Part shown: one piece after another, positions 9,303 to 19,708 of the stretch
Layout: every line of letters begins with the position of its first letter
How positions within the stretch are numbered: the first letter of the stretch is position 1
DNA from: Flavobacteriales bacterium
Lineage (GTDB): Bacteria; Bacteroidota; Bacteroidia; Flavobacteriales; Flavobacteriaceae
Assembly: GCA_027067965.1 (NCBI GenBank)
Contig: JAMOUV010000032.1
Coordinates: 1-64,000, forward strand
DNA: 64,000 bases
Direction: 5' to 3'
Position numbers and translations under genes: made by a program
Notes under the pieces: model-generated
The model's input: the letters and a program-made list of their open reading frames with translations, nothing else
The model's database searches: none
What the model was told of the DNA's origin: nothing

Positions 9303-12300
9303 TTGCTCTTGTTTTTAATGGCAATGTTAAGTTTGTTTTTTTCTCTTAATTCCGTTCGTGCTTTTATTGCCCAAAGGGCCGTGTCTTATATCAACGAAAA
9401 ATATGACGTGGACATACGGATTGAAAAATTAAATTTATTTCCTTTAGGTCATATTGATGCGGAAAATGTATTGATTCGCGATCACCACGGCGATACCTTA
9501 CTATTTACCAAACGCTTAAATACCGGTTTGAAAAACCTGACTAATATTTTAAATAACAAAATCAGGTTTTCGCATATGGAAATGGATTCTCCTTATTTGA
9601 ATTTATGTGTTTACGAAGGCGAAAAAGACGATAATTTGAATATTTTTATCAAAAAACTGGAAGGAGAAAAATCCGAAGGCGGGAAACCGTTTTACCTGCT
9701 CATACAAAATGCCCGATGGAAAAACGGCCGGTTTGTTATCCGAAATTATAACGTGAAGCGGGAAAGCATTTATGAAATGAACGGAATGGATTCGGATTTG
9801 GATAATTTTATCATTGACGGAAAAAATCTTTATACCACCCTCAATCACATGAGTTTTACGGATAAATACCGGATAGATGTTCGAGATTTGTCCATGAACT
9901 TTACCTACACACCCGACTCCATGCGATTGGAAAACATATTGCTAAAAACCGACTCCACGGAATTGGCCGGGCTTATCGGATTTTATTATACACGGGAAAA
10001 TTTACGCCGTTTCTTCGATGAAGTAGAATTGAAAGGGCATCTCACGGGGCATGTGGGGGCATTGGATATGAATAAATTGTCGGGAAACATTTTCAAACCT
10101 GGCACCAAGGTTCTAATCGATACGGATTTGGAAGGGGTGATCAACGAATTGGAAATGGTCGGATATAAAATGAAGGTCCCCGGAAACTCCATCGCATCGG
10201 AAGGCGACATTATTCTATACGAACTTACGGATTTGGACAATTTCGGTTTCAAAGCCGACTTTAAGCGTTTGCGGCTCAGTCGGCCCGGCTTAAAAAACTT
10301 TATTCCCGGTATAACCGAAAAATATATTCCTTCATGGCTCGAAAATGCCGGTATGATGATTGGAAAAGGGGACTTCTCCTACCAACCGGAACAAATTATC
10401 AATCATTTGACGATACTTTCCGCTGCAGGAAACCTGATTTCGGATTTTAAATTGAATTTCAATGAACATTCTTCGCAATACAAAGGATATTTCACCACTT
10501 CCGGCTTGCACATCGGGCGATTGTTCGACTTGAAAGAAACCGGAAAAATAGCAGGAAAATTCGTTGTGCAAGGAAAAAATTTCTCCCTGAAGAAAATGCT
10601 TTCCGACATAAAGGCCTCGGCCGACTATGTGGAATACGGTGGCTACCGTTATAAAAACCTGAATCTCGACGGACAAATGCGTCGCGGTATTTTTAAAGGC
10701 ACGGCTTCGGTCAATGATCCGGCTCTAAAAAGCCAAATCGACGGCTTGATTAATCTAAGTGGAAAATTCAACATTTGGAATTTCAACACAAAAATTTCCC
10801 ACTGGGATTTATACCGTTCGGGATGGATCCGGTCCGACACTTTGGCTGTTATTTCCTTTACGGCCGATATGGATATGAAGGGCGAAAATATCAATGATCT
10901 TATCGGTACTTTAAAAATAAATAATTTGAAATACGACCGAAGCAATAAAAATTACCGGTTGAAATATTTACATCTCATTTCTACAAATGAAAATGAAGAA
11001 AAACTAATCAAAATCGAGTCCGACAAAGCCATTAACGGATATATGCGCGGCAAATATAAAATAGACCGCATGCCCGATATGTACAAACAAATCCTGGGCA
11101 CCGTATTTACAGGGCTCAAACCGGAAAAAAAATTCGAAGACGATTATGTACGTTTCAAATTTAATTTTGATTCGAATTTACTTGAAATACTCGATCCATC
11201 TATCGAATACACGCGAAATACAACCATCAAGGGAAGTATTTCCGGAAAGGATAACTACATTCACACCGACTTAAAATCGGAAGAATTAATTTATGAAGGC
11301 ATTGAAATGTATAATGCCAAATTAACCATCGATAATCGCAACCCGATATATAACCTATACGTGCAAGCCGACTCATTGGCCACCGGCGCCTATACCTTTT
11401 CGCAAATCCGGGCGATTAATCTGACCATCAATGACACGGTTTATTTAAAACTAAAAAGTTCAGGCGGCAAGTTAAAGCAAGATAAATTCAACATGTCGGC
11501 CAAATATCATTTGGATTCACTCGGCATTATTCGTTTTCGCTTTTCGGATTCTTATGTACTTTTCAAGAATAAAGACTGGCATATCAATCCCGAAAAAAAT
11601 ACCAATAGCATCAATTTCTTTACAAAAAAAGATTCCGTAAGCATTGAAGACTTGGTCATCTATCATAAAGAGGAATCCGTTAGATTAAACGGTTTCGATA
11701 CGCCCATGCAACGAAATTTGTCCTTACAAACCGATAATTTACAACTGAAAGATATTCTTCCCGACATGGAAGGTTTTGAAATTGAAGGAATTATGAATTT
11801 GGACGGTCATTCGGGAAAATCAAATGGACGGGTTTTTTATAACGCAAACGGTCATATCAATTCTTTCAGTTGGAACAAAACTCCCTTGGGCGATGTGATG
11901 ATGAATATCAAGACCATTTCGTCCAAAACCTTATTTTTGGATATAAAATCAATTCATGAAAACAATAATTTATTTTCGGCAAACGGCTATGTGGATTTGG
12001 GCTCCGAAGAATTGGATGTGAATTTGAGTGTAAATAAATTTCCGTTAAACCCTTTTAATAAATTACTTGAAGATGTCTTTAGTCATATAAGAGGTAAAGT
12101 GACGGGACATACGCTTATTTCCGGCAAATTAAAAAATCCAAAATATAACGGCACCCTCAATGCATTCGGAGCCGGGCTAACGGTAAATGAATTGAATACC
12201 GACTATCAATTCGAAGACAACGAGCAAATACTACTTAAAGGCGAACGATTCGTATTTGAAAACTCTCGTTTTTTTGACACGAAATATCATACAAAAGGCA

Positions 12301-13613
12301 AGTTGAACGGTGCCATTTCCTTTTATAATTTTACCAATTGGTATATCGATTTGGAAATCAATACCCCGAATTTATTGGTAATGGATACCGGCTTTTCCAA
12401 AGATGCCCTCTACTACGGAACTGCCTTTGCGGAAGGACAAGCCACCATAAAAGGTTATGTAAACAAAATAAAAATCGATGCAGCGGTTAAATCTAAAGAA
12501 AACACCAAAATTTACATTCCGCTTAGCGATGTGGAAGTTATCGGAGACGATCCGTTTATCAATTTTTATTCACCGGAAGAATATCAGCAAAAAAAGGAAA
12601 AACAACACCGACGCGAACGCATTTATGAAGGATTGCAATTGAATTTGGATATTGACATTACACAAGATGCTTTAATTGAAATCGTATTGGATCAGGAATT
12701 CGGCAGCACGCTTAAATCCAAAGGAGAAGGCACCGTATTAATGGAGATCAATACCGAAGGCAAATTCAATATGTGGGGCTCCTATCAAGTAACCGAAGGG
12801 AAATATATTTTCCGTTATGCAGGAGTAATAGAAAAAGAATTCGATGTAGAACCGGGCAGCGTGCTTATATGGAACGGAGACCCTTTCCGTGCCGATTTGG
12901 ATATCAGGGCCGTATATTTTATTCCGGCGGCCGATATTACACCTCTATTGAAAGAAAGCGAAATATATTCAAGGCGATTGGCAGTTAAAGTTATTATCAA
13001 TATCAAAGGTGATTTAATGAAACCCCGTATCGATTTCGAATTGGAATTGCCCGATGCCAATCCCGTTATCCGATCCGAAGTGGAATATGCCCTGCGCGAT
13101 GCCGACACCCGGATGCTTCAAGTTATTTCTCTCCTTTATTCGGGCAATTTCATCGACCCGGATATTGCCAAATTCGATAATCGAACCGCTTTGGAAGGGA
13201 ATCTTTCCGAACGAGTGCTAGGCGTGTTTAACACGCTTCTTGAAAATGATGTGTTCAACGTCAAACTCGATTATATTCCCGACCGGCAAGATCCGCATAC
13301 AAACGTAAAAACGGATTCCCGTGTCGGATTAACCATTCAAACCAAAATTAACAAGCGCATTTATATCAACGGAAAATTAGCCATGCCCGTAGGACGATAT
13401 ACCAAATCATCGGTGAGTGGTGACGTTGTCGTAGATATATGGCTTAATGAAAACGGAACCATCCAAATGAGAATTTATAATAAACGAACTGAAATCGAAT
13501 ACGTGAATCAAGAAGAATCTTACACCCGCGGCGTCGGTATTAGTTTCCAAGTAGATTTCGATACTTTCAAAGAATTTTTATCCAAACTAAAAATCCAAAT
13601 AGATACGGATTAG
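9303..13613 (+). CDS. Translocation and assembly module TamB-like protein
   Basis: A protein of about 1,436 residues with one N-terminal membrane anchor, then more than a thousand residues of beta-rich repeats, ending in the conserved TamB domain (about residues 1010-1436). That domain holds segments such as GSYQVTEGKYIFRYAGV and LDIRAVYFIPAADITPLL and closes with a predicted beta strand VGISFQVDFDTF. TamB-type proteins bridge inner and outer membranes for lipid transport and outer-membrane protein assembly. The start is uncertain. TTG at 9303 is the first standard start, but the frame is open upstream and encodes a basic stretch (KEKKQIKTGRFFFKAIA) that would complete the signal anchor; no ATG, GTG or TTG precedes it, only ATT at 9249. 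Confidence 0.85.
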   Translation: MLLFLMAMLSLFFSLNSVRAFIAQRAVSYINEKYDVDIRIEKLNLFPLGHIDAENVLIRDHHGDTLLFTKRLNTGLKNLTNILNNKIRFSHMEMDSPYLNLCVYEGEKDDNLNIFIKKLEGEKSEGGKPFYLLIQNARWKNGRFVIRNYNVKRESIYEMNGMDSDLDNFIIDGKNLYTTLNHMSFTDKYRIDVRDLSMNFTYTPDSMRLENILLKTDSTELAGLIGFYYTRENLRRFFDEVELKGHLTGHVGALDMNKLSGNIFKPGTKVLIDTDLEGVINELEMVGYKMKVPGNSIASEGDIILYELTDLDNFGFKADFKRLRLSRPGLKNFIPGITEKYIPSWLENAGMMIGKGDFSYQPEQIINHLTILSAAGNLISDFKLNFNEHSSQYKGYFTTSGLHIGRLFDLKETGKIAGKFVVQGKNFSLKKMLSDIKASADYVEYGGYRYKNLNLDGQMRRGIFKGTASVNDPALKSQIDGLINLSGKFNIWNFNTKISHWDLYRSGWIRSDTLAVISFTADMDMKGENINDLIGTLKINNLKYDRSNKNYRLKYLHLISTNENEEKLIKIESDKAINGYMRGKYKIDRMPDMYKQILGTVFTGLKPEKKFEDDYVRFKFNFDSNLLEILDPSIEYTRNTTIKGSISGKDNYIHTDLKSEELIYEGIEMYNAKLTIDNRNPIYNLYVQADSLATGAYTFSQIRAINLTINDTVYLKLKSSGGKLKQDKFNMSAKYHLDSLGIIRFRFSDSYVLFKNKDWHINPEKNTNSINFFTKKDSVSIEDLVIYHKEESVRLNGFDTPMQRNLSLQTDNLQLKDILPDMEGFEIEGIMNLDGHSGKSNGRVFYNANGHINSFSWNKTPLGDVMMNIKTISSKTLFLDIKSIHENNNLFSANGYVDLGSEELDVNLSVNKFPLNPFNKLLEDVFSHIRGKVTGHTLISGKLKNPKYNGTLNAFGAGLTVNELNTDYQFEDNEQILLKGERFVFENSRFFDTKYHTKGKLNGAISFYNFTNWYIDLEINTPNLLVMDTGFSKDALYYGTAFAEGQATIKGYVNKIKIDAAVKSKENTKIYIPLSDVEVIGDDPFINFYSPEEYQQKKEKQHRRERIYEGLQLNLDIDITQDALIEIVLDQEFGSTLKSKGEGTVLMEINTEGKFNMWGSYQVTEGKYIFRYAGVIEKEFDVEPGSVLIWNGDPFRADLDIRAVYFIPAADITPLLKESEIYSRRLAVKVIINIKGDLMKPRIDFELELPDANPVIRSEVEYALRDADTRMLQVISLLYSGNFIDPDIAKFDNRTALEGNLSERVLGVFNTLLENDVFNVKLDYIPDRQDPHTNVKTDSRVGLTIQTKINKRIYINGKLAMPVGRYTKSSVSGDVVVDIWLNENGTIQMRIYNKRTEIEYVNQEESYTRGVGISFQVDFDTFKEFLSKLKIQIDTD

Positions 13614-13687
13614 ATAAAAATATCTTGAAATTCTTCCCTATTATTGACGACTTTTTAAACATTGTACGCATATTAAAAAAATATTCA

Positions 13688-13695
13688 TAATTTTG
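13688..13695 (+). promoter_or_regulatory. Candidate -7 promoter element of trigger factor
   Basis: TAATTTTG matches the Bacteroidota TAnnTTTG -7 consensus and lies 30 nt before the ATG at 13726. A TTG at 13662-13664 might act as the -33 element, but its 23-nt spacing is somewhat long. Confidence 0.45.
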
Positions 13696-13725
13696 CGAAC
13701 TTATAAAATATTGAAAATACATTCC

Positions 13726-15069
13726 ATGGAAATAATAGAAAAGGATAAAAAGAACGATATCAAAAATATTAGCATTAAAATTACAAAAGACGATTATGCG
13801 GCCGAAGTCGAAAATGAACTTCGTAAAATCCGAAAACAAACAAAAATGCCCGGATTCAGACCCGGAAAAGTTCCCATGAGTTTGATAAAAAAACAATACG
13901 AAAAGGCCGTTAAAATCGACAAAATAAACCATATCGTACAAAAAGCCCTCGAAGATTATTCCCGGCAAAACGACATTCAACTCATCGGATCGTTTTTACC
14001 GGCCGAAGAACAAAAAAAATATAATTTCGACGAAGAGGAATTCGAATTTAGCTTTGATTGGGCACCCGTTCCCGAAGCCAAAATTAAAATGTCCGCTTTG
14101 AAAAAAATTCCTTATTACAAATTTATATATACGGACAAAGACGTCGAAGAAGAAATCGAGCATTACCGTAAAAATTACGCCCAATGGAAAGATGTCGAAG
14201 AAGTGAGCGAGGAAACAAGTGAAATTCTTTCCCTTAAAATCCCGGGCATGGAAAAAGATGCCGTGGTTTATCCGAAAAATTTCGACACCAAAGCATATGC
14301 CGAAATTACCAAGGGCAAAAAGAAAGGCGACCCCGTAAAATTGACCGTCAAACAATTGACCGAATGGTTTGAATTATTGCCGGAAATTGCATCGCATATC
14401 GAAAACCAAAAAATAAGGAAAAATACCAAAGTGGAAGGAAAAATCAATACCGTCCTCAAACGCGAACTTCCCGAATTGAATGCAGACTTTTTCAAAAAAA
14501 TCTTCCCCGATAAAGAAATAAAAGATTTGAAAACCTTTAAGAAAACCCTTAAAGAACAAATGAACAAAGATGGGGTCAGCCAAGGAAGAAATGTATATGT
14601 CAATCGACTTTGGGAAGAGATCTATAAGGCCATCGACGTCAAGTTACCCGACGAGTTCATGAAACGTTGGTTAAAATATAATTCGGAAAAAGAAATTGAC
14701 GACAAAGAAATCGAAGAACAATATAATGCCCTCAAAGAACGTTATAAATTTGAAATTGCGCGTACCCAAAAATTAAAAGAAAAGGGCATTGAAATTTCCG
14801 ATGAAGACATTTTGAAAGCTGCCACGGATATGATTATCCGTTATTATCTTTCGAACCCCCAAGCATTCGGTGCCCTCCCCGAACCCGAGCAATTATACCA
14901 AATGGCAATTGAGTCCCTGAAAGACAAGCGCTTTGCCGAAGAAGCATACGAAACGGCCGCCAATGAAAAGTTTTTTGAAATTCTCACCGAAGAAATCGGT
15001 ACGGAACCCCGGGAAATCACACCGGAAGAATATGCTAAAGAAAATGAAAAAAACATAAAAAAGAGTTGA
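13726..15069 (+). CDS. tig: Trigger factor-like ribosome-associated chaperone
   Basis: A 447-residue chaperone that binds at the ribosomal tunnel exit and shields nascent chains. The N-terminal ribosome-binding signature is visible as PGFRPGKVPMSLIKKQYE (residues about 42-59). A middle PPIase-like domain (about 150-240) is degenerate, as is common in Bacteroidota, and a long helical C-terminal domain follows. I chose the ATG at 13726 over the TTG at 13693 because MEIIEKDKKNDIKNISIKI matches the family N terminus. It is directly followed by clpP and clpX, the same tig-clpP-clpX order found in many bacteria, which supports the call. Confidence 0.92.
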   Translation: MEIIEKDKKNDIKNISIKITKDDYAAEVENELRKIRKQTKMPGFRPGKVPMSLIKKQYEKAVKIDKINHIVQKALEDYSRQNDIQLIGSFLPAEEQKKYNFDEEEFEFSFDWAPVPEAKIKMSALKKIPYYKFIYTDKDVEEEIEHYRKNYAQWKDVEEVSEETSEILSLKIPGMEKDAVVYPKNFDTKAYAEITKGKKKGDPVKLTVKQLTEWFELLPEIASHIENQKIRKNTKVEGKINTVLKRELPELNADFFKKIFPDKEIKDLKTFKKTLKEQMNKDGVSQGRNVYVNRLWEEIYKAIDVKLPDEFMKRWLKYNSEKEIDDKEIEEQYNALKERYKFEIARTQKLKEKGIEISDEDILKAATDMIIRYYLSNPQAFGALPEPEQLYQMAIESLKDKRFAEEAYETAANEKFFEILTEEIGTEPREITPEEYAKENEKNIKKS

Positions 15070-15095
15070 AACATAAAAAATATTAATTATATTTG
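15066..15095 (+). promoter_or_regulatory. Promoter of clpP (TTG, 19 nt, TATATTTG)
   Basis: TTG at 15066-15068, a 19-nt spacer, then TATATTTG at 15088-15095, which fits the Bacteroidota -33/-7 promoter layout. It lies 17 nt before the clpP ATG, and the -33 element overlaps the trigger factor stop codon. clpP can therefore be transcribed independently of tig. Confidence 0.65.
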
Positions 15096-15112
15096 TAAAA
15101 AGATTAGAAAAA

Positions 15113-15778
15113 ATGAAGCGGAATATAGGAGACGAATTCAAAAAATACGCGATAAAACATCACGGCATAAGCAGTTTACACCTTCATGAACTGGAAAGCA
15201 GCATGACGCCATACATTATAGAAGAAAGACAACTTAATGTGGCGCAAATGGATGTTTTTTCACGCTTAATGATGGACCGTATTATATTTTTGGGAACCGG
15301 CATCAATGATCAAGTAGCCAATATCGTTCAAGCACAATTATTATTTTTGGAAAGTACCGATCCTTCCAAAGATATTCAGTTATACATCAATTCGCCCGGC
15401 GGGGTGGTTTATTCGGGACTGGGCGTATATGACACCATGCAATATGTCAAACCCGACGTGGCCACTATTTGTACGGGAATGGCCGCATCTATGGCGGCAA
15501 TATTATTAGCCGCAGGGGCCAAAGGAAAACGTTCCGCCCTGCCTCATTCACGTATTATGATACATCAACCCTTGGGAGGCGTGCAAGGTCAAGCATCGGA
15601 CATTGAAATCACGGCTCGCGAAATTTTGCGACTCAAAAACGAACTATATGAAATATTGGCCAAACATACCGGTCAACCTTTCGAAAAAATTGAAGACGAT
15701 GCCGACCGTGATTATTGGATGCGCGCCGACGAAGCATTGGAATACGGAATGATCGATGAAGTGTTGAAAAGAGAGTAA
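15113..15778 (+). CDS. clpP: ATP-dependent Clp protease proteolytic subunit ClpP
   Basis: A 221-residue serine peptidase that forms the tetradecameric chamber used by ClpX. The catalytic triad is visible as Ser126 in TGMAASMAA, His151 in IMIHQPLGG and Asp200 in DADRDYW. The segment INSPGG (92-97) forms the oxyanion and substrate strand. An N-terminal extension of about 25 residues before the core is common in Bacteroidota and is presumably processed. The ATG at 15113 follows its own promoter; clpX begins 25 nt downstream. Confidence 0.97.
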   Translation: MKRNIGDEFKKYAIKHHGISSLHLHELESSMTPYIIEERQLNVAQMDVFSRLMMDRIIFLGTGINDQVANIVQAQLLFLESTDPSKDIQLYINSPGGVVYSGLGVYDTMQYVKPDVATICTGMAASMAAILLAAGAKGKRSALPHSRIMIHQPLGGVQGQASDIEITAREILRLKNELYEILAKHTGQPFEKIEDDADRDYWMRADEALEYGMIDEVLKRE

Positions 15779-15803
15779 GTAGCGAGTAATTGTCATTAAA
15801 TCG

Positions 15804-17027
15804 ATGGAAAATCAAAGTCAAATCTGTTCGTTCTGCGGACGTTCGGAGTACGAAGTCGAACTCTTAATTCGAGGTAGAAATGCCGCTATCTGCAATTTCT
15901 GCGTCGAAGACGCCTATCAATTACTCAAAACATCCCACGCCACCAACAAAAACCGGCTCATTAAAGAAAATCTTAAAACGCCTAAAGAAATTTATGAATT
16001 TCTTAATCATTATGTAATCGGTCAAGAAGACGCCAAAAAAACCATTTCGGTGGCGGTATATAATCATTACAAGCGTTTATTGCAAGAAGACGCATCCGAC
16101 GGGGTGGAAATAGAAAAAAGTAATATTTTAATGATCGGTCCGACAGGGACCGGAAAAACGCTGATAGCCCGAAGCATTGCCAAATTTTTGGATGTACCGT
16201 TTGCCATAGCCGATGCCACCGTTTTGACCCAAGCCGGATATGTAGGTGAAGACGTGGAAACCATCCTCACGCGCTTGCTTCAAGCAGCGGATTATGACGT
16301 GGAACGTGCACAACAAGGAATTGTATTTATTGATGAAATAGATAAAATAGCCCGGAAATCCGACAACCCCTCCATCACCCGCGACGTATCGGGCGAAGGC
16401 GTGCAACAAGCCCTATTGAAATTATTGGAAGGAAGTATTGTAAACGTACCTCCTAAAGGCGGACGAAAACATCCCATGCAAGAATTTATTCAAGTCGATA
16501 CCAAAAATATTTTATTTATTGCCGGAGGTGCTTTCGACGGATTGGAAAAAATTATTGCCAAACGGCTAAACAAACAAGCGGTCGGATATCAAACCGCTTC
16601 ATTACAAAAAATCGAAGACGATCATTTATTTAAATACGTTTCGCCCGAAGACTTGAGGCATTACGGTTTAATTCCCGAAATAATAGGCCGGTTGCCCGTA
16701 ATAACTCACCTTAACAAATTAGATAAAGTAGCATTGAAAAAAATTCTAACCCAACCTAAAAATGCCCTTTTAAAACAGTATAAAAAATTATTCGAACTCG
16801 ACGGAGTAGAACTTATAATCAACCCCTCTGTTATCGATTATTTAGTCGATCTGGCATACAAATATGACTTGGGAGCGAGAGGTTTACGTGCCTTAACCGA
16901 AACCTTGCTCAAAGATGTCATGTTCGAATTACCCGATTTAAAAACCAAAAAATTTATAGTGGATTTACGCTATGCAAGAAAAAAATTAAATATGATAGAT
17001 TTAAAGAAACTAAAAATGTCTGCATAA
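15804..17027 (+). CDS. clpX: ATP-dependent Clp protease ATP-binding subunit ClpX
   Basis: A 407-residue AAA+ unfoldase that feeds substrates to ClpP. The N-terminal zinc-binding domain has Cys8, Cys11, Cys30 and Cys33. Walker A is GPTGTGKT (112-119) and Walker B ends at Asp176-Glu177 in VFIDEIDKI. Pore-loop and sensor regions follow in the usual order. The length is normal. The stop codon overlaps the start codon of the following SprT-like gene by one base (TAATG), so the two are co-transcribed. Confidence 0.97.
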   Translation: MENQSQICSFCGRSEYEVELLIRGRNAAICNFCVEDAYQLLKTSHATNKNRLIKENLKTPKEIYEFLNHYVIGQEDAKKTISVAVYNHYKRLLQEDASDGVEIEKSNILMIGPTGTGKTLIARSIAKFLDVPFAIADATVLTQAGYVGEDVETILTRLLQAADYDVERAQQGIVFIDEIDKIARKSDNPSITRDVSGEGVQQALLKLLEGSIVNVPPKGGRKHPMQEFIQVDTKNILFIAGGAFDGLEKIIAKRLNKQAVGYQTASLQKIEDDHLFKYVSPEDLRHYGLIPEIIGRLPVITHLNKLDKVALKKILTQPKNALLKQYKKLFELDGVELIINPSVIDYLVDLAYKYDLGARGLRALTETLLKDVMFELPDLKTKKFIVDLRYARKKLNMIDLKKLKMSA

Positions 17028-17629
17028 TGAGAAATGTTGAGAAGTTAAAGCCGTTTTTACCACAGAACACGATTCAATTTGTGGAAAATTTGATTGGAGA
17101 CAAGGACGACTTGGAAGTGAACATTACTAAACCGCGGTTTAGTAAATGGGGAGATTTCAGGAAACTGAATGGCCATTTTATAATAAGTTTAAACAGCAAT
17201 TTGAACCCTTATCAGTTTCTGATTACCTTATTACACGAATATGCGCATTATACCGCATTCAAAAAATTCGGTCCGGCCATCAAACCCCATGGAAAGGAAT
17301 GGAAAAATGAATTTAGAGATATTTTAATGGAATTGGTTAAAACCAATTTGCTTCCTTACGACTTGAATCAAGCCATTATCGGTTATGCCGTTAATCCGCG
17401 TGCAGCCGTCACCACGGATTTGAATCTGAAGAAAACATTAGAGAAATATTCCTTCGAAACCATTATCAAACCGGCCACCATCGAAGAAGTGGAACCCGGA
17501 AACAAATTTATTTTTAATGGCAGGATTTTCGAGCGAATGGAAAAAAGAAGAAAATTGATTAAATGCCGGGACGTTAAAAAGAATAAACTTTATTTATTCC
17601 AACCCGATACCATTGTCAAAAAATTATAG
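17027..17629 (+). CDS. SprT-like zinc metalloprotease domain protein
   Basis: A 200-residue cytoplasmic protein with the zinc protease motif HEYAH (residues about 77-81, in LLHEYAHYTAF), characteristic of the SprT-like family. The following GPAIKPHGKEW supplies a further conserved histidine. The C-terminal 45 or so residues form a small beta-rich domain with a single cysteine rather than the classical zinc ribbon. Its substrate is not known; relatives in other organisms act in protein quality control or at DNA-protein crosslinks, which is family knowledge only. It is translationally coupled to clpX. The name should not be confused with the gliding protein SprT/PorT, which is a different family. 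Confidence 0.82.
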   Translation: MRNVEKLKPFLPQNTIQFVENLIGDKDDLEVNITKPRFSKWGDFRKLNGHFIISLNSNLNPYQFLITLLHEYAHYTAFKKFGPAIKPHGKEWKNEFRDILMELVKTNLLPYDLNQAIIGYAVNPRAAVTTDLNLKKTLEKYSFETIIKPATIEEVEPGNKFIFNGRIFERMEKRRKLIKCRDVKKNKLYLFQPDTIVKKL

Positions 17630-17633
17630 GATA

Positions 17634-18677
17634 TTGAACAAATATGCCGTGATTATGGCAGGCGGTGTCGGAAGCCGCTTCTGGCCGGAAAGTACAGGTG
17701 AAAATCCCAAACAATTTTTGGATCTCACCGGGACGAACAAGTCTTTATTAAGACAAACTTTCGAGCGAATCAAACGCTTGATTCCTCCGGAAAATATTTT
17801 AATCGTCACCAACCGGAAATACGATCGAAAAATCCGGGAAGAATTACCCGAACTCCATCCGGAGAACATTTTGCTGGAACCGGCCATGCGCAATACGGCC
17901 CCTGCCGTACTCTTTGCGGCCAATAAAATTCACGCCATCGAACCCGGCGCCGTATTCAGCATACTGCCCGCCGATCATTACATCGGCGACGAGGAGCGTT
18001 TTTTAACCGATTTAAACAAAGCGCTCGACTACGCCGGCCGCCACGAGGTGCTTATTACATTGGGCATTGAACCCGACTCGCCCCATACCGGTTACGGCTA
18101 CATACAATTCGATAAAAATGATCCCGGGGAGTTCAAAAAAGTACTCCGTTTTGTCGAAAAACCCGACGCCGAAACCGCCCGAAGATACCTTGAAGAAGGA
18201 AATTACCTGTGGAACGCCGGAATTTTTACTTGGCGCACCGATGTAATTAGAAATGAATACAAAAAACATCTTCCGGAAATGTTCGACATGATGGAAAAAA
18301 TTAAATTCGGAAGCCCGGAAGAAGAAAAACAATTGCAAGAAATCTTTCCGCAACTCCAAAACATATCGGTGGACTACGGCATATTGGAAAAATCGGATAT
18401 CGTACGGGTGCTGCCGGTTTCCTTCGGCTGGAATGATTTGGGATCATGGGATGCCATCCATAAACAACTCGCAAAAAAACCTTCCGATAACATCGGACTC
18501 AATTCCGAACTCTACACCCTGGATGCCGAAGGGAATCTGGTTAAAACTCAAGGGAAAAAAGTGATTCTCTCCGGCTTGAAAGATTACATCATTGTAGAAT
18601 CGAATGATGTATTGATGATTATCCCCCGCTCTCAAGCGCAATCGGTCAAAAAATGGCGTGAAAAACTGAGCGATTAA
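17634..18677 (+). CDS. Mannose-1-phosphate guanylyltransferase
   Basis: A 347-residue nucleotidyltransferase that makes GDP-mannose from mannose-1-phosphate and GTP for surface glycans. The N-terminal signature MAGGVGSRFWPES with the later NPKQF binds the nucleotide; FSILPADHYI and RFVEKPD are further conserved blocks, and YLWNAGIF lies in the sugar-binding region. Both possible starts are TTG: I chose 17634, giving MNKYAVIMAGG, because it lies just past the stop of the previous gene. TTG at 17613 would add seven residues and overlap that gene by 17 bp. No phosphomannomutase is adjacent. Confidence 0.92.
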   Translation: MNKYAVIMAGGVGSRFWPESTGENPKQFLDLTGTNKSLLRQTFERIKRLIPPENILIVTNRKYDRKIREELPELHPENILLEPAMRNTAPAVLFAANKIHAIEPGAVFSILPADHYIGDEERFLTDLNKALDYAGRHEVLITLGIEPDSPHTGYGYIQFDKNDPGEFKKVLRFVEKPDAETARRYLEEGNYLWNAGIFTWRTDVIRNEYKKHLPEMFDMMEKIKFGSPEEEKQLQEIFPQLQNISVDYGILEKSDIVRVLPVSFGWNDLGSWDAIHKQLAKKPSDNIGLNSELYTLDAEGNLVKTQGKKVILSGLKDYIIVESNDVLMIIPRSQAQSVKKWREKLSD

Positions 18678-18773
18678 ATCGTTTCGCCAAATAAAATCCC
18701 CAGAGTTTTTTATCAGTCCGCTACATTAAACAAACAAGCAGATAAAAAATTTAAAAAAATAAATCGAAAGTCG

Positions 18774-18781
18774 TAAATTTG
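18774..18781 (+). promoter_or_regulatory. Candidate -7 element of the aspartoacylase-like gene
   Basis: TAAATTTG matches TAnnTTTG and lies 21 nt before the ATG at 18803. No clear -33 TTTG is seen upstream. The rest of the 125-nt gap is AT-rich and carries no gene. Confidence 0.45.
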
Positions 18782-18802
18782 CACACCAAAGGAGAATAAA
18801 CT

Positions 18803-19705
18803 ATGACGAACGAGCATTTATTAGCCGAAATCGGAAATGACGAATCGAAAATATTGCTCATTATAGGCGGCATGCACGGAAACGAGCACAGCGGCATAGA
18901 AGCCATGGAACGAGTAATCGAAAAATTGAAAGAAAAAAACTATCCCGTTCGGGGAAAGATATATTTCATTATCGGTAATTTGGAAGCCCTTCGCCGCAAT
19001 GAACGTTTTATCGATATCGATCTCAACCGCGTGTGGTCGGAAAGTTATCTGCAAAACGGCGACCAACATTACGATGTGAAGGAACTCAAAGAAATTCACC
19101 GGCTTATCGAAAGTATTTGTAAAGGAAAATACGATCATTGTACATTATTGGATTTACATACCTTTTCGGCGGATTCGGGTATTTTTTGCATTCCGGCCGA
19201 AAATGAAAAAAGCGAAGAATTGGCACATTATTTCGGGGTGCCGTTTATTGAAAAGTTAGCAAGTGCTCTCCCGGAAACGGCCCTAAATTATTATGGAGAA
19301 AAAGGTATGCGCAGTTTGGTTTTCGAAGGCGGAAAACACAATACGCCCGAAGCCACGGACAACCTGGAACGGGCCGTTTGGCTTACCATGGCTTATTTGG
19401 GATTCATTGACGTGAAAGATTTCCCGTTTGTCAAACGAATGAAAAAAGAATTGGAAGAAATTTCGGAACCCTTCCCGCACCGGCTAGAAATGGTCTATCA
19501 TCACCAGTTAAAAGACTTTCATCATTACAAAATGAATAAGGGCTATTATAATTTCAAAAAAATAACAAAAGGAGAAGATGTAGCCCGCCAAAATAATGAA
19601 CCCGTTCGTAGTCCGTTCGGTGGATTTATGCTCATGCCGCTCTACCAAAAAAAGGGTAGTGACGGATTTTTTATCGTACAAGAACGCAAAACCCAAAAAA
19701 AATAA
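18803..19705 (+). CDS. Succinylglutamate desuccinylase/aspartoacylase family protein
   Basis: A 300-residue zinc hydrolase of the AstE/AspA carboxypeptidase-like family, which remove acyl groups from N-acyl amino acids. The zinc ligands are visible in GGMHGNEHSG (His and Glu, residues about 22-31) and in LLDLHTFSADSG (His about 119). The C-terminal 60 or so residues form the family beta domain that narrows the active site. The specific substrate cannot be read from the sequence, and arginine-catabolism genes are not nearby. It shares a transcription direction and a 3-nt gap with the methylglyoxal synthase gene. Confidence 0.85.
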   Translation: MTNEHLLAEIGNDESKILLIIGGMHGNEHSGIEAMERVIEKLKEKNYPVRGKIYFIIGNLEALRRNERFIDIDLNRVWSESYLQNGDQHYDVKELKEIHRLIESICKGKYDHCTLLDLHTFSADSGIFCIPAENEKSEELAHYFGVPFIEKLASALPETALNYYGEKGMRSLVFEGGKHNTPEATDNLERAVWLTMAYLGFIDVKDFPFVKRMKKELEEISEPFPHRLEMVYHHQLKDFHHYKMNKGYYNFKKITKGEDVARQNNEPVRSPFGGFMLMPLYQKKGSDGFFIVQERKTQKK

Positions 19706-19708
19706 GCC

